Origin: Candidatus Eiseniibacteriota bacterium
GTDB lineage: Bacteria > Joyebacterota > Joyebacteria > Joyebacterales > Joyebacteraceae
Length of the DNA stretch: 64,000 nt
Direction of reading: 5' to 3'
Assembly: GCA_030622115.1 (NCBI GenBank)
Contig: JAUXGN010000006.1
Location: forward strand, 20,909 to 84,908
The notes under the pieces were generated by a model that saw nothing but the letters and a program-made list of their open reading frames with translations, did not search any database and was not told the origin of the DNA. The position numbers and the translations under genes were made by a program. Below are positions 1 to 8,800 of the stretch, in pieces (position 1 is the stretch's first letter; each line of letters begins with the position of its first letter).

Positions 1-951
1 GTCGCCCTCTACCTCGTCGTGTCACTGCGGTTCGGTCGACGGATGAGTGCGGCGATAAGCTATCCGCTGGTCGATCTGGTGAGAAGCGTGGGAGGGCGTG
101 GAGCGTCTTGGAAGCGGTACGCAAGAACGGCCTCCAGGGCGGGGGTGTTGATTGTCCTGCTTCTGGCGCTGGCGCGTCCACAGGCGGGGAGTGGTACCGA
201 GTCGGTGCTGACCGAGGGCATCGACATAATGCTTGCGGTGGATGTTTCCGGGAGCATGAGAGCCGAGGACTTCAAGCCCTTGAATCGTCTCGCTGTGGCG
301 AAGGAAGTGGTGGCGGGTTTTGTCGAGGGCCGCATTTCCGACAGAGTAGGTATGGTCGTGTTCGCGAGCCAGAGCTTCACTCAGTGTCCTCTGACGCTGG
401 ATCACCGCGTTCTCCTCGAGCTTCTGGAGTCCGTCGAGATCGGGATGATCGATGAGGAGAGCACGGCGATAGGGCTTGGCGTTGCGACGGCGACGAACAG
501 GCTTCGGAAGAGCGACGCCGAAAGCAGGATCATTATCCTTCTGACGGACGGGAGAAACAACGCCGGTGAGATCGACCCGATCACCGCTGCACAGGCGGCA
601 AGGGCGCTCGGTATCAAGATATACACGGTTGCCGTGGGGACTCCCGAGGGAGGCCCGATCCCGGTGCATGACCCGGTCTGGGGAACGCGCTACGTGAACG
701 CGCCCACAGACATCGACGAGGAAACGCTGGCTGAGATCGCGGACATCACCGGGGGCGTGTATTTCAGGGCCAAGACCGAGGGCATGCTCGCGCAAGTCTA
801 CCTGACCATAGATGAACTCGAGAAAACAAAGATAGAGGTCAAGCACTTCACAACGTACACTGAGCTTGGGCCGCGTCTGATAGTGCTGGGGTTGGCGCTG
901 CTGCTTCTGGACATGCTCCTGTCGGCCACGGTTCTGAGACGATTGCCGTAG
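1..951 (+). CDS. batA: BatA-type von Willebrand factor A membrane protein (5' end outside the window)
   Basis: The frame is open from base 1, so the N-terminus lies upstream; 316 residues are visible. A hydrophobic segment ending in ALARPQ precedes a vWA domain. The MIDAS residues are visible as DVSGSM and, further on, TDGRNN. A second hydrophobic segment near the C-terminus leaves the vWA domain flanked by membrane anchors, the usual BatA layout. Bat proteins are envelope proteins linked to aerotolerance and stress, commonly downstream of a MoxR ATPase and a DUF58 protein; both would lie left of the window. batB follows after 13 nt. The GTG at 19 is an internal codon rather than the likely start, because the reading frame and the conserved family sequence continue upstream. 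Confidence 0.85.
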   Translation, partial: VALYLVVSLRFGRRMSAAISYPLVDLVRSVGGRGASWKRYARTASRAGVLIVLLLALARPQAGSGTESVLTEGIDIMLAVDVSGSMRAEDFKPLNRLAVAKEVVAGFVEGRISDRVGMVVFASQSFTQCPLTLDHRVLLELLESVEIGMIDEESTAIGLGVATATNRLRKSDAESRIIILLTDGRNNAGEIDPITAAQAARALGIKIYTVAVGTPEGGPIPVHDPVWGTRYVNAPTDIDEETLAEIADITGGVYFRAKTEGMLAQVYLTIDELEKTKIEVKHFTTYTELGPRLIVLGLALLLLDMLLSATVLRRLP

Positions 952-964
952 AGAGGGAAGAACT

Positions 965-1981
965 GTGCGGTTTGCTGTTTCGACAGAGACGCTGCTCATC
1001 TGGTTCCTTCTTGTGCCGACCCTCGGCGCCGCTATCATTGCGTGGGTGGCACAGCGGAGACGCGCTCGTGGTGAACGTGCATTCGCGGAAAGCGCGCTCT
1101 TTGCGAGGCTCGCTCCTGCCGCTTCGCGCACGCTTGTCGGAGTAGGGTTCGCTCTCCTCGTGCTCGCGGTGTTGGCTCTGGGCGTAGCCGCAGGGAGGCC
1201 GCAGATCGGAACTCGCGTAGGCGTTGCCAAGAGACGCGGGGTCGACCTCATGCTGGCCCTCGACGTGTCTTCATCCATGTGGGCAAGGGATCTCTATCCA
1301 AATCGTCTTGAGAAGGCAAGGCGTGAGGCGCTCTCGCTCGTCGGGCTTCTGAGCGGAGATCGGGTGGGCGTCATCATCTTCGCAGGTTCCGCGTTCACGC
1401 AGTGCCCGTTGACTCTGGACTACGGTGCTGCCTCAATGCTGCTTTCGGCCGTGGAGCCCGGCGTGATCTCGACCCCGGGGACGGATCTTGCCGAAGCCAT
1501 TCGTGAGGCGACCAGAGCGCTTTCGAGCAGACCTGATCGCTCGAAGGTCCTCGTTGTGTTCACAGATGGGGAGAACCACGACACCGATCCCGTGGCGGCA
1601 GCGAGGGAGGCAGCGGCGGCTGGCGTGCGCGTCTACGCGATAGGGCTTGGCTCGATATCCGGAGAGCCCATCCCGGTGCCGCCCGATGAGGGCGGGGGCT
1701 ACAAGCGTGACCGGTCCGGGCAGATAGTGATGTCACGCCTGGACGAGGCGACCCTGATGGATGTCGCATCGGCCGGAGGAGGAAGGTACTTCAGGGCCAC
1801 GGACGGAGAGCGCGAGCTCGCTGCCATCGCCGAGGATCTCTCGAAGATGGAGCAGGGAGATCTCGAATCGACCATGCTTGCGTACTACGAAGAGAGATTT
1901 CAGATTCCACTCGCGATCGCCATCGTATTCGTTTCTCTGGCCTCATTTCTTCCCGCGCGGAGGAAAGCTCGTGGTGAGTAG
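965..1981 (+). CDS. batB: BatB-type von Willebrand factor A membrane protein
   Basis: The product has 338 residues from a GTG start with a purine-rich stretch (agagggaag) just upstream. Two hydrophobic segments occupy roughly residues 7-75, the second ending in AAGRPQ. The vWA domain follows, with MIDAS DVSSSM and a later TDGENH motif. A C-terminal transmembrane segment lies near residues 313-330. It is paralogous to the preceding gene in domain order. BatA and BatB are thought to form a membrane complex with BatC; that is family knowledge, not visible here. Its last 8 nt overlap batC. Confidence 0.85.
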   Translation: MRFAVSTETLLIWFLLVPTLGAAIIAWVAQRRRARGERAFAESALFARLAPAASRTLVGVGFALLVLAVLALGVAAGRPQIGTRVGVAKRRGVDLMLALDVSSSMWARDLYPNRLEKARREALSLVGLLSGDRVGVIIFAGSAFTQCPLTLDYGAASMLLSAVEPGVISTPGTDLAEAIREATRALSSRPDRSKVLVVFTDGENHDTDPVAAAREAAAAGVRVYAIGLGSISGEPIPVPPDEGGGYKRDRSGQIVMSRLDEATLMDVASAGGGRYFRATDGERELAAIAEDLSKMEQGDLESTMLAYYEERFQIPLAIAIVFVSLASFLPARRKARGE

Positions 1982-2849
1982 CAGGAATGGAAAGGGGAAG
2001 CGGCTTCGGGGGCTCTCGCTCAGGCGAGTGGCCATTGTGTCTCTCATGCTGCTGATTTTTCCCTTCCTGACAGGCTTTGGCGATACGCCGGGCGCGCGGA
2101 ACAGAAGAGGCAACGCGCACTATCGCGCCAGTGAGTTTAATGAGGCGCTGGCGGAGTACCGCAGCGGCCAGGTCATGGCCCCGGAGCTTGAGGAACTGGC
2201 TTTCAACTCCGGGAACGCTCTTTTCCGGATGGAAGAGTTTGATTCCGCGCTCAGAGAATATCTGAATGCCGCGGCATCGTTCGACGATGAACTGAGCGCC
2301 GTGTCGTACTACAACGCCGGCAATGCGCAGCTGAGTGCGGGCGACCCGGAAGCCGCGATGGAATCGTTCAAACAATCGCTCAGAACGAACCCCGGGGATC
2401 TCGACGCGAAGTACAATCTTGAGGTCGCGCGTGCGCTTCTCGACGAACGCGAGAAGCAGCAGCAGAGTGACCAGAAGCAGGGAGACGATCAGGGCGAGGA
2501 GAGGAACGACGAGCAGGAGGAGGAACAGGGGGAGGAAAAGAGCGACGAGCAGCAGGACGATCAGCAGGGGGAGCACGACGATCAGGGCGAGGAGAAGAGC
2601 GACGGCCGACAGGACGATCAGCAGGGGGAGAATCAGGAAGAACAGGACCGCGACGATCAACCCGGTGAGGAAGAACAGGAGCAATCATCCGATCCGTCGC
2701 AGGGTGACGGTGAGCAGGATGAGATGTCGATGTCCAGGGAAGATGCTGAACGGCTGCTGGATGCGATAGACAGGGGAGAACGCGAACTTCTGGCGGAGCT
2801 GAGAGCGGCCAGAGCGAGGAAGAGAGAGAAGGTTGACAAGGATTGGTAG
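1974..2849 (+). CDS. batC: BatC-type TPR protein with acidic glutamine-rich tail
   Basis: The product has about 291 residues. The GTG pair at 1971/1974 is favoured because a GGAGGA ribosome site lies at 1959-1964; the upstream extension of the frame only shadows batB. A hydrophobic signal segment near residues 16-30 (VSLMLLIFPFLTGF) is followed by TPR-like helices, with NSGNALFRMEEFDSALREY and a YYNAGNAQLSAGDPEAAM helix pair. From about residue 160 the protein becomes an almost uninterrupted D/E/Q/G tract made of imperfect repeats of a QQDDQQGE-like unit, ending in a charged alpha-helical tail. Such tails are typical of BatC. It probably acts as a periplasmic scaffold in the Bat complex. Confidence 0.8.
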   Translation: MSSRNGKGKRLRGLSLRRVAIVSLMLLIFPFLTGFGDTPGARNRRGNAHYRASEFNEALAEYRSGQVMAPELEELAFNSGNALFRMEEFDSALREYLNAAASFDDELSAVSYYNAGNAQLSAGDPEAAMESFKQSLRTNPGDLDAKYNLEVARALLDEREKQQQSDQKQGDDQGEERNDEQEEEQGEEKSDEQQDDQQGEHDDQGEEKSDGRQDDQQGENQEEQDRDDQPGEEEQEQSSDPSQGDGEQDEMSMSREDAERLLDAIDRGERELLAELRAARARKREKVDKDW

Positions 2850-4662
2850 AAGGCGCAGTGCTTCATGGTGGCGATCAGGGTCGCGACGAATCGCGCTCCT
2901 GATCGGCGTCATGGTCTTCATCGCGCAGGCCCCGGTCACGGCGGCCGCGGCGGATGTCACAGTAACTGCGCGCGTGAGCAGCCCCGTCGTCTCTCTCAAC
3001 GAGACCTTCACATTGAGCGTCTTGGTGGAGGGTGCTATGAGCGCCCCGGCGCCGGAACTCGGTCGGATAGGGGAGCAGTTCACGGTCTACTCATCGGGCA
3101 CTTCGAGCAGCATGAGCATAGTGAACGGTCGAAGAACGACCTCGAAGCGATGGAACTACAGCCTGCTTCCCCGAGAGCCCGGGACCTTTGTTCTCGGTCC
3201 CGTGGAGGTAGAAGTCGGCGGCGCGATCTACAGCTCCGAGTCGATCGAGATAGAGGTCGTCGAAGGGCAGCGCGGCCGGGCGAACGGCGAGATGGAGGTG
3301 CGGGAAGGCACAGCGAACCATACGGCCGCATCAGGGGACATCTTCGTCACCATGACGGTGGACAGGACCAAGGCGTACGTGGACGAGCAGATCACGCTTT
3401 CGTTCAAGTACTACAGAAGGGTAGAGCCGCGCGGTCCGCGGTACGAGAGCCCGGATATGACTGGATTCTGGACCGAGGATCTGCCGCCACCAGAAGAGTA
3501 CTTCGAGATGGTCGACGGCAAGCGCTACCGCGTGACCGAGATACGAACTGCGCTCTTCGGCGCCGCAACCGGGACCGCTACCATCGGGGAGGCGCGCCTG
3601 ACCTACCACGCGGAGGGGCGCCCGTTCACGTTTTTCAGAACACAGGGCGAGAAGAGGATCCTGAGCACGAAGCCGGTCACGATCGAGATTCTGCCACTTC
3701 CGTCAGCGGGGCGTGCCCAGGGGTACGGTGGTGCTGTCGGACGGTACGGAGCGGAATCCTGGGTGGATGTTCGGGAGGTGGAAGAGTTGAAGCCCGTGAC
3801 GTTTCGGGTGACTGTGACCGGGACCGGGAATGCGCGGACGGTTCCATCGCCTGTTCCTGACGACGTTCCCGGATTCAAGGTGTACGAATCGGGAAGCTCG
3901 ACCAACATTTCGAAGAAGAAGGGCGTCGTTGGCGGCGTCAGAACATTCGAGTACGTATTCGTGCCGCAGCGGGCGGGGGACCTGATGATCCCTGGTATCG
4001 AACTCCAGTATTTCGATCCAGTCCGTGGCCGATACGACGTCGCACGAACGGATGAGATAGTGCTCAAGGTCGCGCCGCGGACCACGATCGATGAACAGGT
4101 GACCGGGTCAGTGGGGACGATGATATCGAGAGTCGGCGCGGATATCCGCTATATCAGAGAGCCGGTCAGGTCCTTGAGCAGGACATCCCGGCCTCTGTAC
4201 TTCCGCCCCGCTTTCCTGCTCTTGCAGCTTCTTCCTCTTCTGTGCCTGGCTACGGTCTGGGTGTGGAAGGACAGGAAGACACGCCTTTCTCGGGACCGCG
4301 GACTCGAGCGCTTCCTGAAGGCTCCTGCACGGGCGCGCCGAGAGCTCAAGGCCGCAGCGGTGGCATCCGCCGCGGGGGATCATGCGGGAACCTGCTCCGC
4401 CGTCGCGCGACTCACGGTGGACTTCATCGGAGATCGTCTGGGCGTCGCCGCAAGAGGAATGAGACTGGCGGAGCTTGGAGCGGCTCTCAAGGAAGCCGGC
4501 GGGGATGCTGCGGCAGCTGACCGCGTGGTCTCTCTTCTTTCGGTCTGTGATCTAGGCAGATTTGCGGGCGCCGACAGTTCGCTCACAACGGACGAGATCC
4601 TCGATGAGGCCGAGTGTTGCATCAGGAGTATTGAGAAGCTTCGGGCAAGGAGGCGCAGATGA
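2833..4662 (+). CDS. batD: BatD-type oxygen-tolerance protein
   Basis: The product has 609 residues. The TTG start at 2833 overlaps the end of batC by 17 nt; an ATG at 2911 would leave too little of the signal peptide, so TTG is preferred. A positively charged N-terminus and hydrophobic stretch (IALLIGVMVFIAQAPV) are followed by several beta-sandwich-like segments starting with DVTVTARVSSPVVSLNETF. One transmembrane helix sits near residues 455-475 (FLLLQLLPLLCLATVWVW), with a cytoplasmic helical C-terminus. This matches BatD, which is periplasmic with a membrane anchor. The end overlaps batE by 4 nt. Confidence 0.82.
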   Translation: MTRIGRRRSASWWRSGSRRIALLIGVMVFIAQAPVTAAAADVTVTARVSSPVVSLNETFTLSVLVEGAMSAPAPELGRIGEQFTVYSSGTSSSMSIVNGRRTTSKRWNYSLLPREPGTFVLGPVEVEVGGAIYSSESIEIEVVEGQRGRANGEMEVREGTANHTAASGDIFVTMTVDRTKAYVDEQITLSFKYYRRVEPRGPRYESPDMTGFWTEDLPPPEEYFEMVDGKRYRVTEIRTALFGAATGTATIGEARLTYHAEGRPFTFFRTQGEKRILSTKPVTIEILPLPSAGRAQGYGGAVGRYGAESWVDVREVEELKPVTFRVTVTGTGNARTVPSPVPDDVPGFKVYESGSSTNISKKKGVVGGVRTFEYVFVPQRAGDLMIPGIELQYFDPVRGRYDVARTDEIVLKVAPRTTIDEQVTGSVGTMISRVGADIRYIREPVRSLSRTSRPLYFRPAFLLLQLLPLLCLATVWVWKDRKTRLSRDRGLERFLKAPARARRELKAAAVASAAGDHAGTCSAVARLTVDFIGDRLGVAARGMRLAELGAALKEAGGDAAAADRVVSLLSVCDLGRFAGADSSLTTDEILDEAECCIRSIEKLRARRRR

Positions 4663-5489
4663 GCCGTGCCGTCCGATCGGCATCATGGAGGCGCTTGCCT
4701 TTGCTTGCACTCTTCGGGTTCGTGCTCGCAGTGATCGCTCTCATGCCCCTCAAGGGGGGACAGCAGGTTTACGCAGCGGAGGTTTCGGACGGTTCAGACA
4801 TCCAAGAGGCCTTTCGCGCTGCAAATGCGCTCTATGCGGAAGGTGAGTTTGCCGAGGCCGGGGCGATCTATCAGGGCATCACCGAGGGCGGGTTCGGAGA
4901 CGCCGATGTCCTCTACAATCTGGGCAATGCCTGGTACAAATCGGGGAGCGTGGGGCGTGCCGTCCTCAGCTATGAGCGTGCGCTGAAGGTAGCGCCCGGG
5001 CACACGGACGCGCGAGCCAATCTCGAGTTCGTTCGGGCAGGGCTCGCCGATCGCCCGGGACGAGTGGCGACGATAGGTATCGTCGGCGTTCTCGAACGAA
5101 CCTGGTCGGAACTCGATCCCGTGATGCTGGTCGTGTTTGTGAGTCTTATCTATGCGCTCCTGATCGCCGTGGTTGTCATCGGGATCGTGCGCGGCGGGAT
5201 GGCCGGGTGGCCTCTCGGACTGTCGCTCGCTCTTCTCGCACTGCTCGTCCTCGTGGGAACGGCGGCGGGCACGAAGATCTACCGTCTGCACGGCGTGCAT
5301 GAGGGTGTTGTGATCGTGCGTGAGACAGGAGTGAGGACGGGTCCGGGCGAGGAGTTCGTTCTTGAGTTCCGTCTGCACGAGGGCACGAAGGTGAGGCTTT
5401 CGGAGCAGAGGGGAGGCTGGACTCGGGTCTCGGTCTTGGGGACAGATCTTGAAGGATGGCTGCCCGTCGGAGCGCTGGAAGCGATCTGA
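4659..5489 (+). CDS. batE: BatE-type protein with TPR and SH3-like domain
   Basis: The product has 276 residues and its ATG overlaps the batD stop. An N-terminal hydrophobic signal (PLLALFGFVLAVIALM) is followed by TPR helices around residues 45-125, with ALYAEGEFAEAGAIY and YNLGNAWYKSGSVGRAVLSY. Two transmembrane segments follow near residues 148-205. The C-terminus is an SH3b-like domain, with VRTGPGEEF and GGWTRVSV. This TPR-TM-SH3 order is the BatE arrangement found at the end of bat operons. The SH3b domain is presumably periplasmic, where it could bind envelope polymers (inference). Confidence 0.8.
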   Translation: MSRAVRSASWRRLPLLALFGFVLAVIALMPLKGGQQVYAAEVSDGSDIQEAFRAANALYAEGEFAEAGAIYQGITEGGFGDADVLYNLGNAWYKSGSVGRAVLSYERALKVAPGHTDARANLEFVRAGLADRPGRVATIGIVGVLERTWSELDPVMLVVFVSLIYALLIAVVVIGIVRGGMAGWPLGLSLALLALLVLVGTAAGTKIYRLHGVHEGVVIVRETGVRTGPGEEFVLEFRLHEGTKVRLSEQRGGWTRVSVLGTDLEGWLPVGALEAI

Positions 5490-5526
5490 CGTGGAGAGCT
5501 ACACACCAGTGGTGGGAAGGGAACAA

Positions 5527-6543
5527 GTGAAGCAGCCAGTGAGGGTTGGTGTAGCGGGCGCCACCGGCGCCGTCGGTCTGAAGGTGCTGTCGGTGCTCCG
5601 CGAACGCGCATTCCCCGCAGAATCGGTGAGGGCGATGGCCTCCGGTCGCGGGGGCGCTCGCACGGTTCCGTTCGGTGGGCAGGATCTCCCGGTGGAGGAA
5701 CTCCGGGCTGATGCTCTCTCAGGGCTGGACATAGTCCTCTTTGCGACGGGGGCTTCCGTCTCGCGCGAATTCGTGCCGCTCGCAGTGGCGCACGGCGCCA
5801 TAGCGATAGACAACAGCCGGGCGTTCCGAATGGATGACGATGTTCCTCTGGTGGTTCCCGAGGTCAACGCGGGGGCCGTGAACGGGCATACCGGCATCAT
5901 CGCCAATCCAAACTGTTCGACGATCCAGATGGTGCTCGTCCTCAAACCGCTCCAGGACGCGGTGGGAATCAGACGAGTCGTTGTCTCCACATACCAATCG
6001 GTCTCAGGCACTGGGACCGCAGCCATCCAGGAGCTTGAGGATCAGTCACGATGTGTGCTGGCGGGTGCGCCGACCATCGCGCGGGTCTATCCTCATCCGA
6101 TCGCATTCAACTGCATACCTCACATCGATACGATCGATGACGACGGAAACACGCGTGAGGAGACCAAGATGGTACTCGAGACGCGTAAGATCCTCGATCT
6201 GCCCGGACTGCCGGTCACGGCGACGTGCGTGCGTGTTCCGGTCTTTCACTCTCATGCGCTGGCGCTCTGTGTTGAGCTTGAAGACGGACTCTCTCCTGAG
6301 GAAGCCCGACTGGTTCTAGGGCGTTCCCCCGGGATCAGGATCCTGGACGACGCACCAGACGCGGTCTACCCGACACAGTTGTCGTCATCCGGAACCGACG
6401 AGACATGGATAGGTCGAATCCGACGCGACAGCTCCGTCGCCAATGGCCTGTGGATGTGGGTGGTCTCCGACAATCTCAGGAAGGGGGCGGCTCTCAATGC
6501 CGTCCAGATTGCCGAGCTTCTCATCGATAGGCCGGCCAGCTGA
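5527..6543 (+). CDS. asd: Aspartate-semialdehyde dehydrogenase
   Basis: It catalyses NADPH-dependent reduction of aspartyl phosphate to aspartate semialdehyde, for lysine, threonine and methionine synthesis and meso-diaminopimelate. The product has 338 residues. The nucleotide-binding motif GATGAVG lies at residues 11-17, and the catalytic cysteine is Cys130 in NPNCSTIQ. The start is GTG at 5527 with GGAAGGGAAC just upstream. An open extension to 5449 overlaps batE and lacks family similarity, so it was rejected. The gene lies 37 nt after batE, so co-transcription is possible but functionally unrelated. Confidence 0.93.
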   Translation: MKQPVRVGVAGATGAVGLKVLSVLRERAFPAESVRAMASGRGGARTVPFGGQDLPVEELRADALSGLDIVLFATGASVSREFVPLAVAHGAIAIDNSRAFRMDDDVPLVVPEVNAGAVNGHTGIIANPNCSTIQMVLVLKPLQDAVGIRRVVVSTYQSVSGTGTAAIQELEDQSRCVLAGAPTIARVYPHPIAFNCIPHIDTIDDDGNTREETKMVLETRKILDLPGLPVTATCVRVPVFHSHALALCVELEDGLSPEEARLVLGRSPGIRILDDAPDAVYPTQLSSSGTDETWIGRIRRDSSVANGLWMWVVSDNLRKGAALNAVQIAELLIDRPAS

Positions 6544-6567
6544 TTTCTCTTGCGGGGCTCTTCTGAA

Positions 6568-7368
6568 ATGGGACTACTGAACGATCTCACGTTGGGCCGG
6601 TTCGTGTCTCTGGAATCGCCCGTTCACGACCTCGATCCGAGAGTGAAGATGACAGCTGCCCTTGCGCTCCTTGTCATGGTCATCGCGGTAGAGGGGTGGA
6701 GCGAGTATCTCGTTCTAACGGTGGGTTTGCTCATGGTGGCGGCGACATCGCGTCTGCCGGCGGGTTTCTTCCTGCGGAATCTCCGATCGCTCAAGTGGCT
6801 TCTGATCGTGATCTTCGTAATGCACACTCTCCTGACCGACGGCGTGCCGCTCGTGTCATCGATCCCGTGGTTGACTCATGAGGGCTTGGCGATGGGGGGG
6901 ATCTTCGCGTGGCGCGTGGCGCTCATGGTGACGATCGCGACGCTTCTGACCGCGACAACGTCACCGGTGGATCTCGGCGACGGGCTGGAGAGGCTTCTGA
7001 AACCGTTCGGGGTCATCGGTCTCCCGGTCCACGAACTCGCCATGATCTCGGTGATCGCGTTGAGGTTCGTTCCTACCCTCCTCGACGAGGCGGGGAGGAT
7101 AATGAAGGCGCAGATAGGGCGTGGCGCGAGCTTTGAAGGCGGAGCCGTGGCGAGAGCCAAGAGCGCGATTCCGATTCTCGTACCGCTCTTCGCAAGCGCA
7201 TTCAGAAGAGCCGACGACCTGGCGCTTGCCATGGACGCGCGGTGCTACCGCGGCGCGCTGGGAAGGACGAAGTATGTTGAACTCAGGCTCAAGCGGCGTG
7301 ACGGGCTGGCCGTTGTTCTTCTGGTGGTGGTGATGGCGGCGACGTTTGTCGCCCCGAGGTGGTTCTGA
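6568..7368 (+). CDS. ecfT: EcfT/CbiQ-type transmembrane component of an ECF transporter
   Basis: The product has 266 residues, starting at ATG 6568 (a TTG at 6550 would add six residues). The N-terminal signature SPVHDLDPRVKM matches the EcfT/CbiQ family, and several hydrophobic helices follow. The coupling-helix Ala-Arg-Gly region is seen as MDARCYRGALGRT near the C-terminus. In ECF importers EcfT joins two ATPases (EcfA, EcfA') to a vitamin- or metal-binding S component. No ATPase or S component is encoded nearby, so partners must be elsewhere. The stop is just before truA, recalling the ecfA-ecfA'-ecfT-truA order of Gram-positives. Confidence 0.85.
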   Translation: MGLLNDLTLGRFVSLESPVHDLDPRVKMTAALALLVMVIAVEGWSEYLVLTVGLLMVAATSRLPAGFFLRNLRSLKWLLIVIFVMHTLLTDGVPLVSSIPWLTHEGLAMGGIFAWRVALMVTIATLLTATTSPVDLGDGLERLLKPFGVIGLPVHELAMISVIALRFVPTLLDEAGRIMKAQIGRGASFEGGAVARAKSAIPILVPLFASAFRRADDLALAMDARCYRGALGRTKYVELRLKRRDGLAVVLLVVVMAATFVAPRWF

Positions 7369-7372
7369 CGAG

Positions 7373-8134
7373 ATGAGTGTCCGCAAAGTCAAACTCACGA
7401 TCGAATACGACGGCACTGACTTCTCGGGCTGGCAGGTGCAGCCCGGTGCGCGGACCGTTCAGGGTGAGCTGGAGGCCGCATTCTCTGGGCTCGCGGGAGT
7501 TGATGTGCGCGTGCACGGCGCCGGTCGAACGGACGCCGGGGTTCATGCCATGGGCCAGGTCGCCCATGCGGAGACGGATCTGGTCCTTCCCATCGAGGAG
7601 CTCAAGGCGGCGCTGAACGCCAGGCTCGATAAGGATGTTTTCATAATTTCCGCCGCCGATGTCGGCGTCGACTTCAATGCCCGCTTCGATGCGGTGTCGA
7701 GAGCCTACGTCTATCTCATGGGATTCAGGGAGAGCCCTCTATGGCGCCGGCGACGCCTGCTCGTGAGAGGGACTCTGGACAGGAATGCCATGCAGGCCGC
7801 GCTCAAGCCGCTGAACGGGGAGATTGACTGCTCATCTTTCTGTCTCACGGGGAGCGAACCCAAGCATCACCGTTGCCGTATCGACGGGATTTCGCTAGAA
7901 TGGCTATCCGCACATGGAGGTATGCTGGTACTCAGGGTTGAAGCCGACAGGTTTCTGCGCGGTATGGTCCGTTCAATCGCAGGTACCCTGATTGAAGTGG
8001 GAAGAGGCAGGATTCAGCCGGAGAGCATGAGGAAGATCCTCGATGCTCGTGACCGCGGCCGTGCGGGTCCCACGGTTCCACCGTGGGGACTCTACCTGGA
8101 GCGAATCAGATACAAAGGGGAGGTTAAGACATGA
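7373..8134 (+). CDS. truA: tRNA pseudouridine synthase A
   Basis: It isomerises uridines 38-40 in the tRNA anticodon stem to pseudouridine. The product has 253 residues, close to the family norm. The N-terminus [15 protein letters not shown] is diagnostic, and the catalytic aspartate is Asp54 in [11 protein letters not shown]. The C-terminal [19 protein letters not shown] stretch is also typical. The start is ATG 7373, four bases after the ecfT stop; a longer in-frame extension overlaps ecfT. The last 4 nt overlap the following aldolase gene, so the two are translationally coupled. Confidence 0.95.
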   Translation: MSVRKVKLTIEYDGTDFSGWQVQPGARTVQGELEAAFSGLAGVDVRVHGAGRTDAGVHAMGQVAHAETDLVLPIEELKAALNARLDKDVFIISAADVGVDFNARFDAVSRAYVYLMGFRESPLWRRRRLLVRGTLDRNAMQAALKPLNGEIDCSSFCLTGSEPKHHRCRIDGISLEWLSAHGGMLVLRVEADRFLRGMVRSIAGTLIEVGRGRIQPESMRKILDARDRGRAGPTVPPWGLYLERIRYKGEVKT

Positions 8135-8787
8135 AGATATTCCTGGACACCGCGAACATTGAGGATATCCGAGACGCAGCCGCATCCGGCCTGGTCGACG
8201 GCGTTACGACGAATCCAACTCTGATCTCACGCGTCGAGGGGAAGTTCGAAGACATCGTGCGCGGGATCTGCGAAGTTGTCGACGGTCCGGTGAGCGCCGA
8301 AGTGGTGAGTCTCGACAGCGCCGGCATGATCGCGGAGGCCACGAAACTCGCCAAGATTCACGACAATGTCGTCGTGAAGATCCCAATGACCAAGGAGGGC
8401 TCAAAGGCGATACGTGAGCTGGCCGGCATGGGGATCCGCACGAACTGCACGCTCGTTTTCTCAGCCAATCAGGCATTCATCGCGGCGAAGGCCGGGGCTT
8501 CATTCGTCAGTCCATTCATCGGACGGTTGGACGATGCCGGGCAGGTTGGAATGGACCTCGTTCGCGAGATTCTCACCATCTACGACAACTACTGCTTCAA
8601 CACTGAGGTGATTGTCGCGAGCGTGAGGCATCCGCTTCACGTCGTAGAATCCCTCATTGCGGGCGCGCACATAGCGACGATCCCGCACTCGATCTTCGAG
8701 AAGATGTTCAAGCATCCGCTCACCGACAAGGGAATCGATGCTTTCCTGGCTGACTGGGAGAAGGTCAAGGAGCGTCAAGGAGGTTGA
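8131..8787 (+). CDS. Small transaldolase / fructose-6-phosphate aldolase family enzyme
   Basis: The product has 218 residues, the length of the short MipB/TalC/FSA transaldolase subfamily. [10 protein letters not shown] and [10 protein letters not shown] are the family's signature segments. The Schiff-base lysine is Lys83 in [10 protein letters not shown]. Members act either as transaldolase in the pentose phosphate pathway or as fructose-6-phosphate aldolase. The sequence alone does not separate these, so a tal or fsa symbol is not assigned. It begins inside the last codons of truA (ATGA overlap). Confidence 0.9.
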   Translation: MKIFLDTANIEDIRDAAASGLVDGVTTNPTLISRVEGKFEDIVRGICEVVDGPVSAEVVSLDSAGMIAEATKLAKIHDNVVVKIPMTKEGSKAIRELAGMGIRTNCTLVFSANQAFIAAKAGASFVSPFIGRLDDAGQVGMDLVREILTIYDNYCFNTEVIVASVRHPLHVVESLIAGAHIATIPHSIFEKMFKHPLTDKGIDAFLADWEKVKERQGG

Positions 8788-8800
8788 GCTGGACTCGAGA

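Noticed and set aside
22..1278. A 418-codon minus-strand open frame opposite batA and batB
   Set aside because: It is a shadow of the vWA genes without ribosome site or recognisable product.
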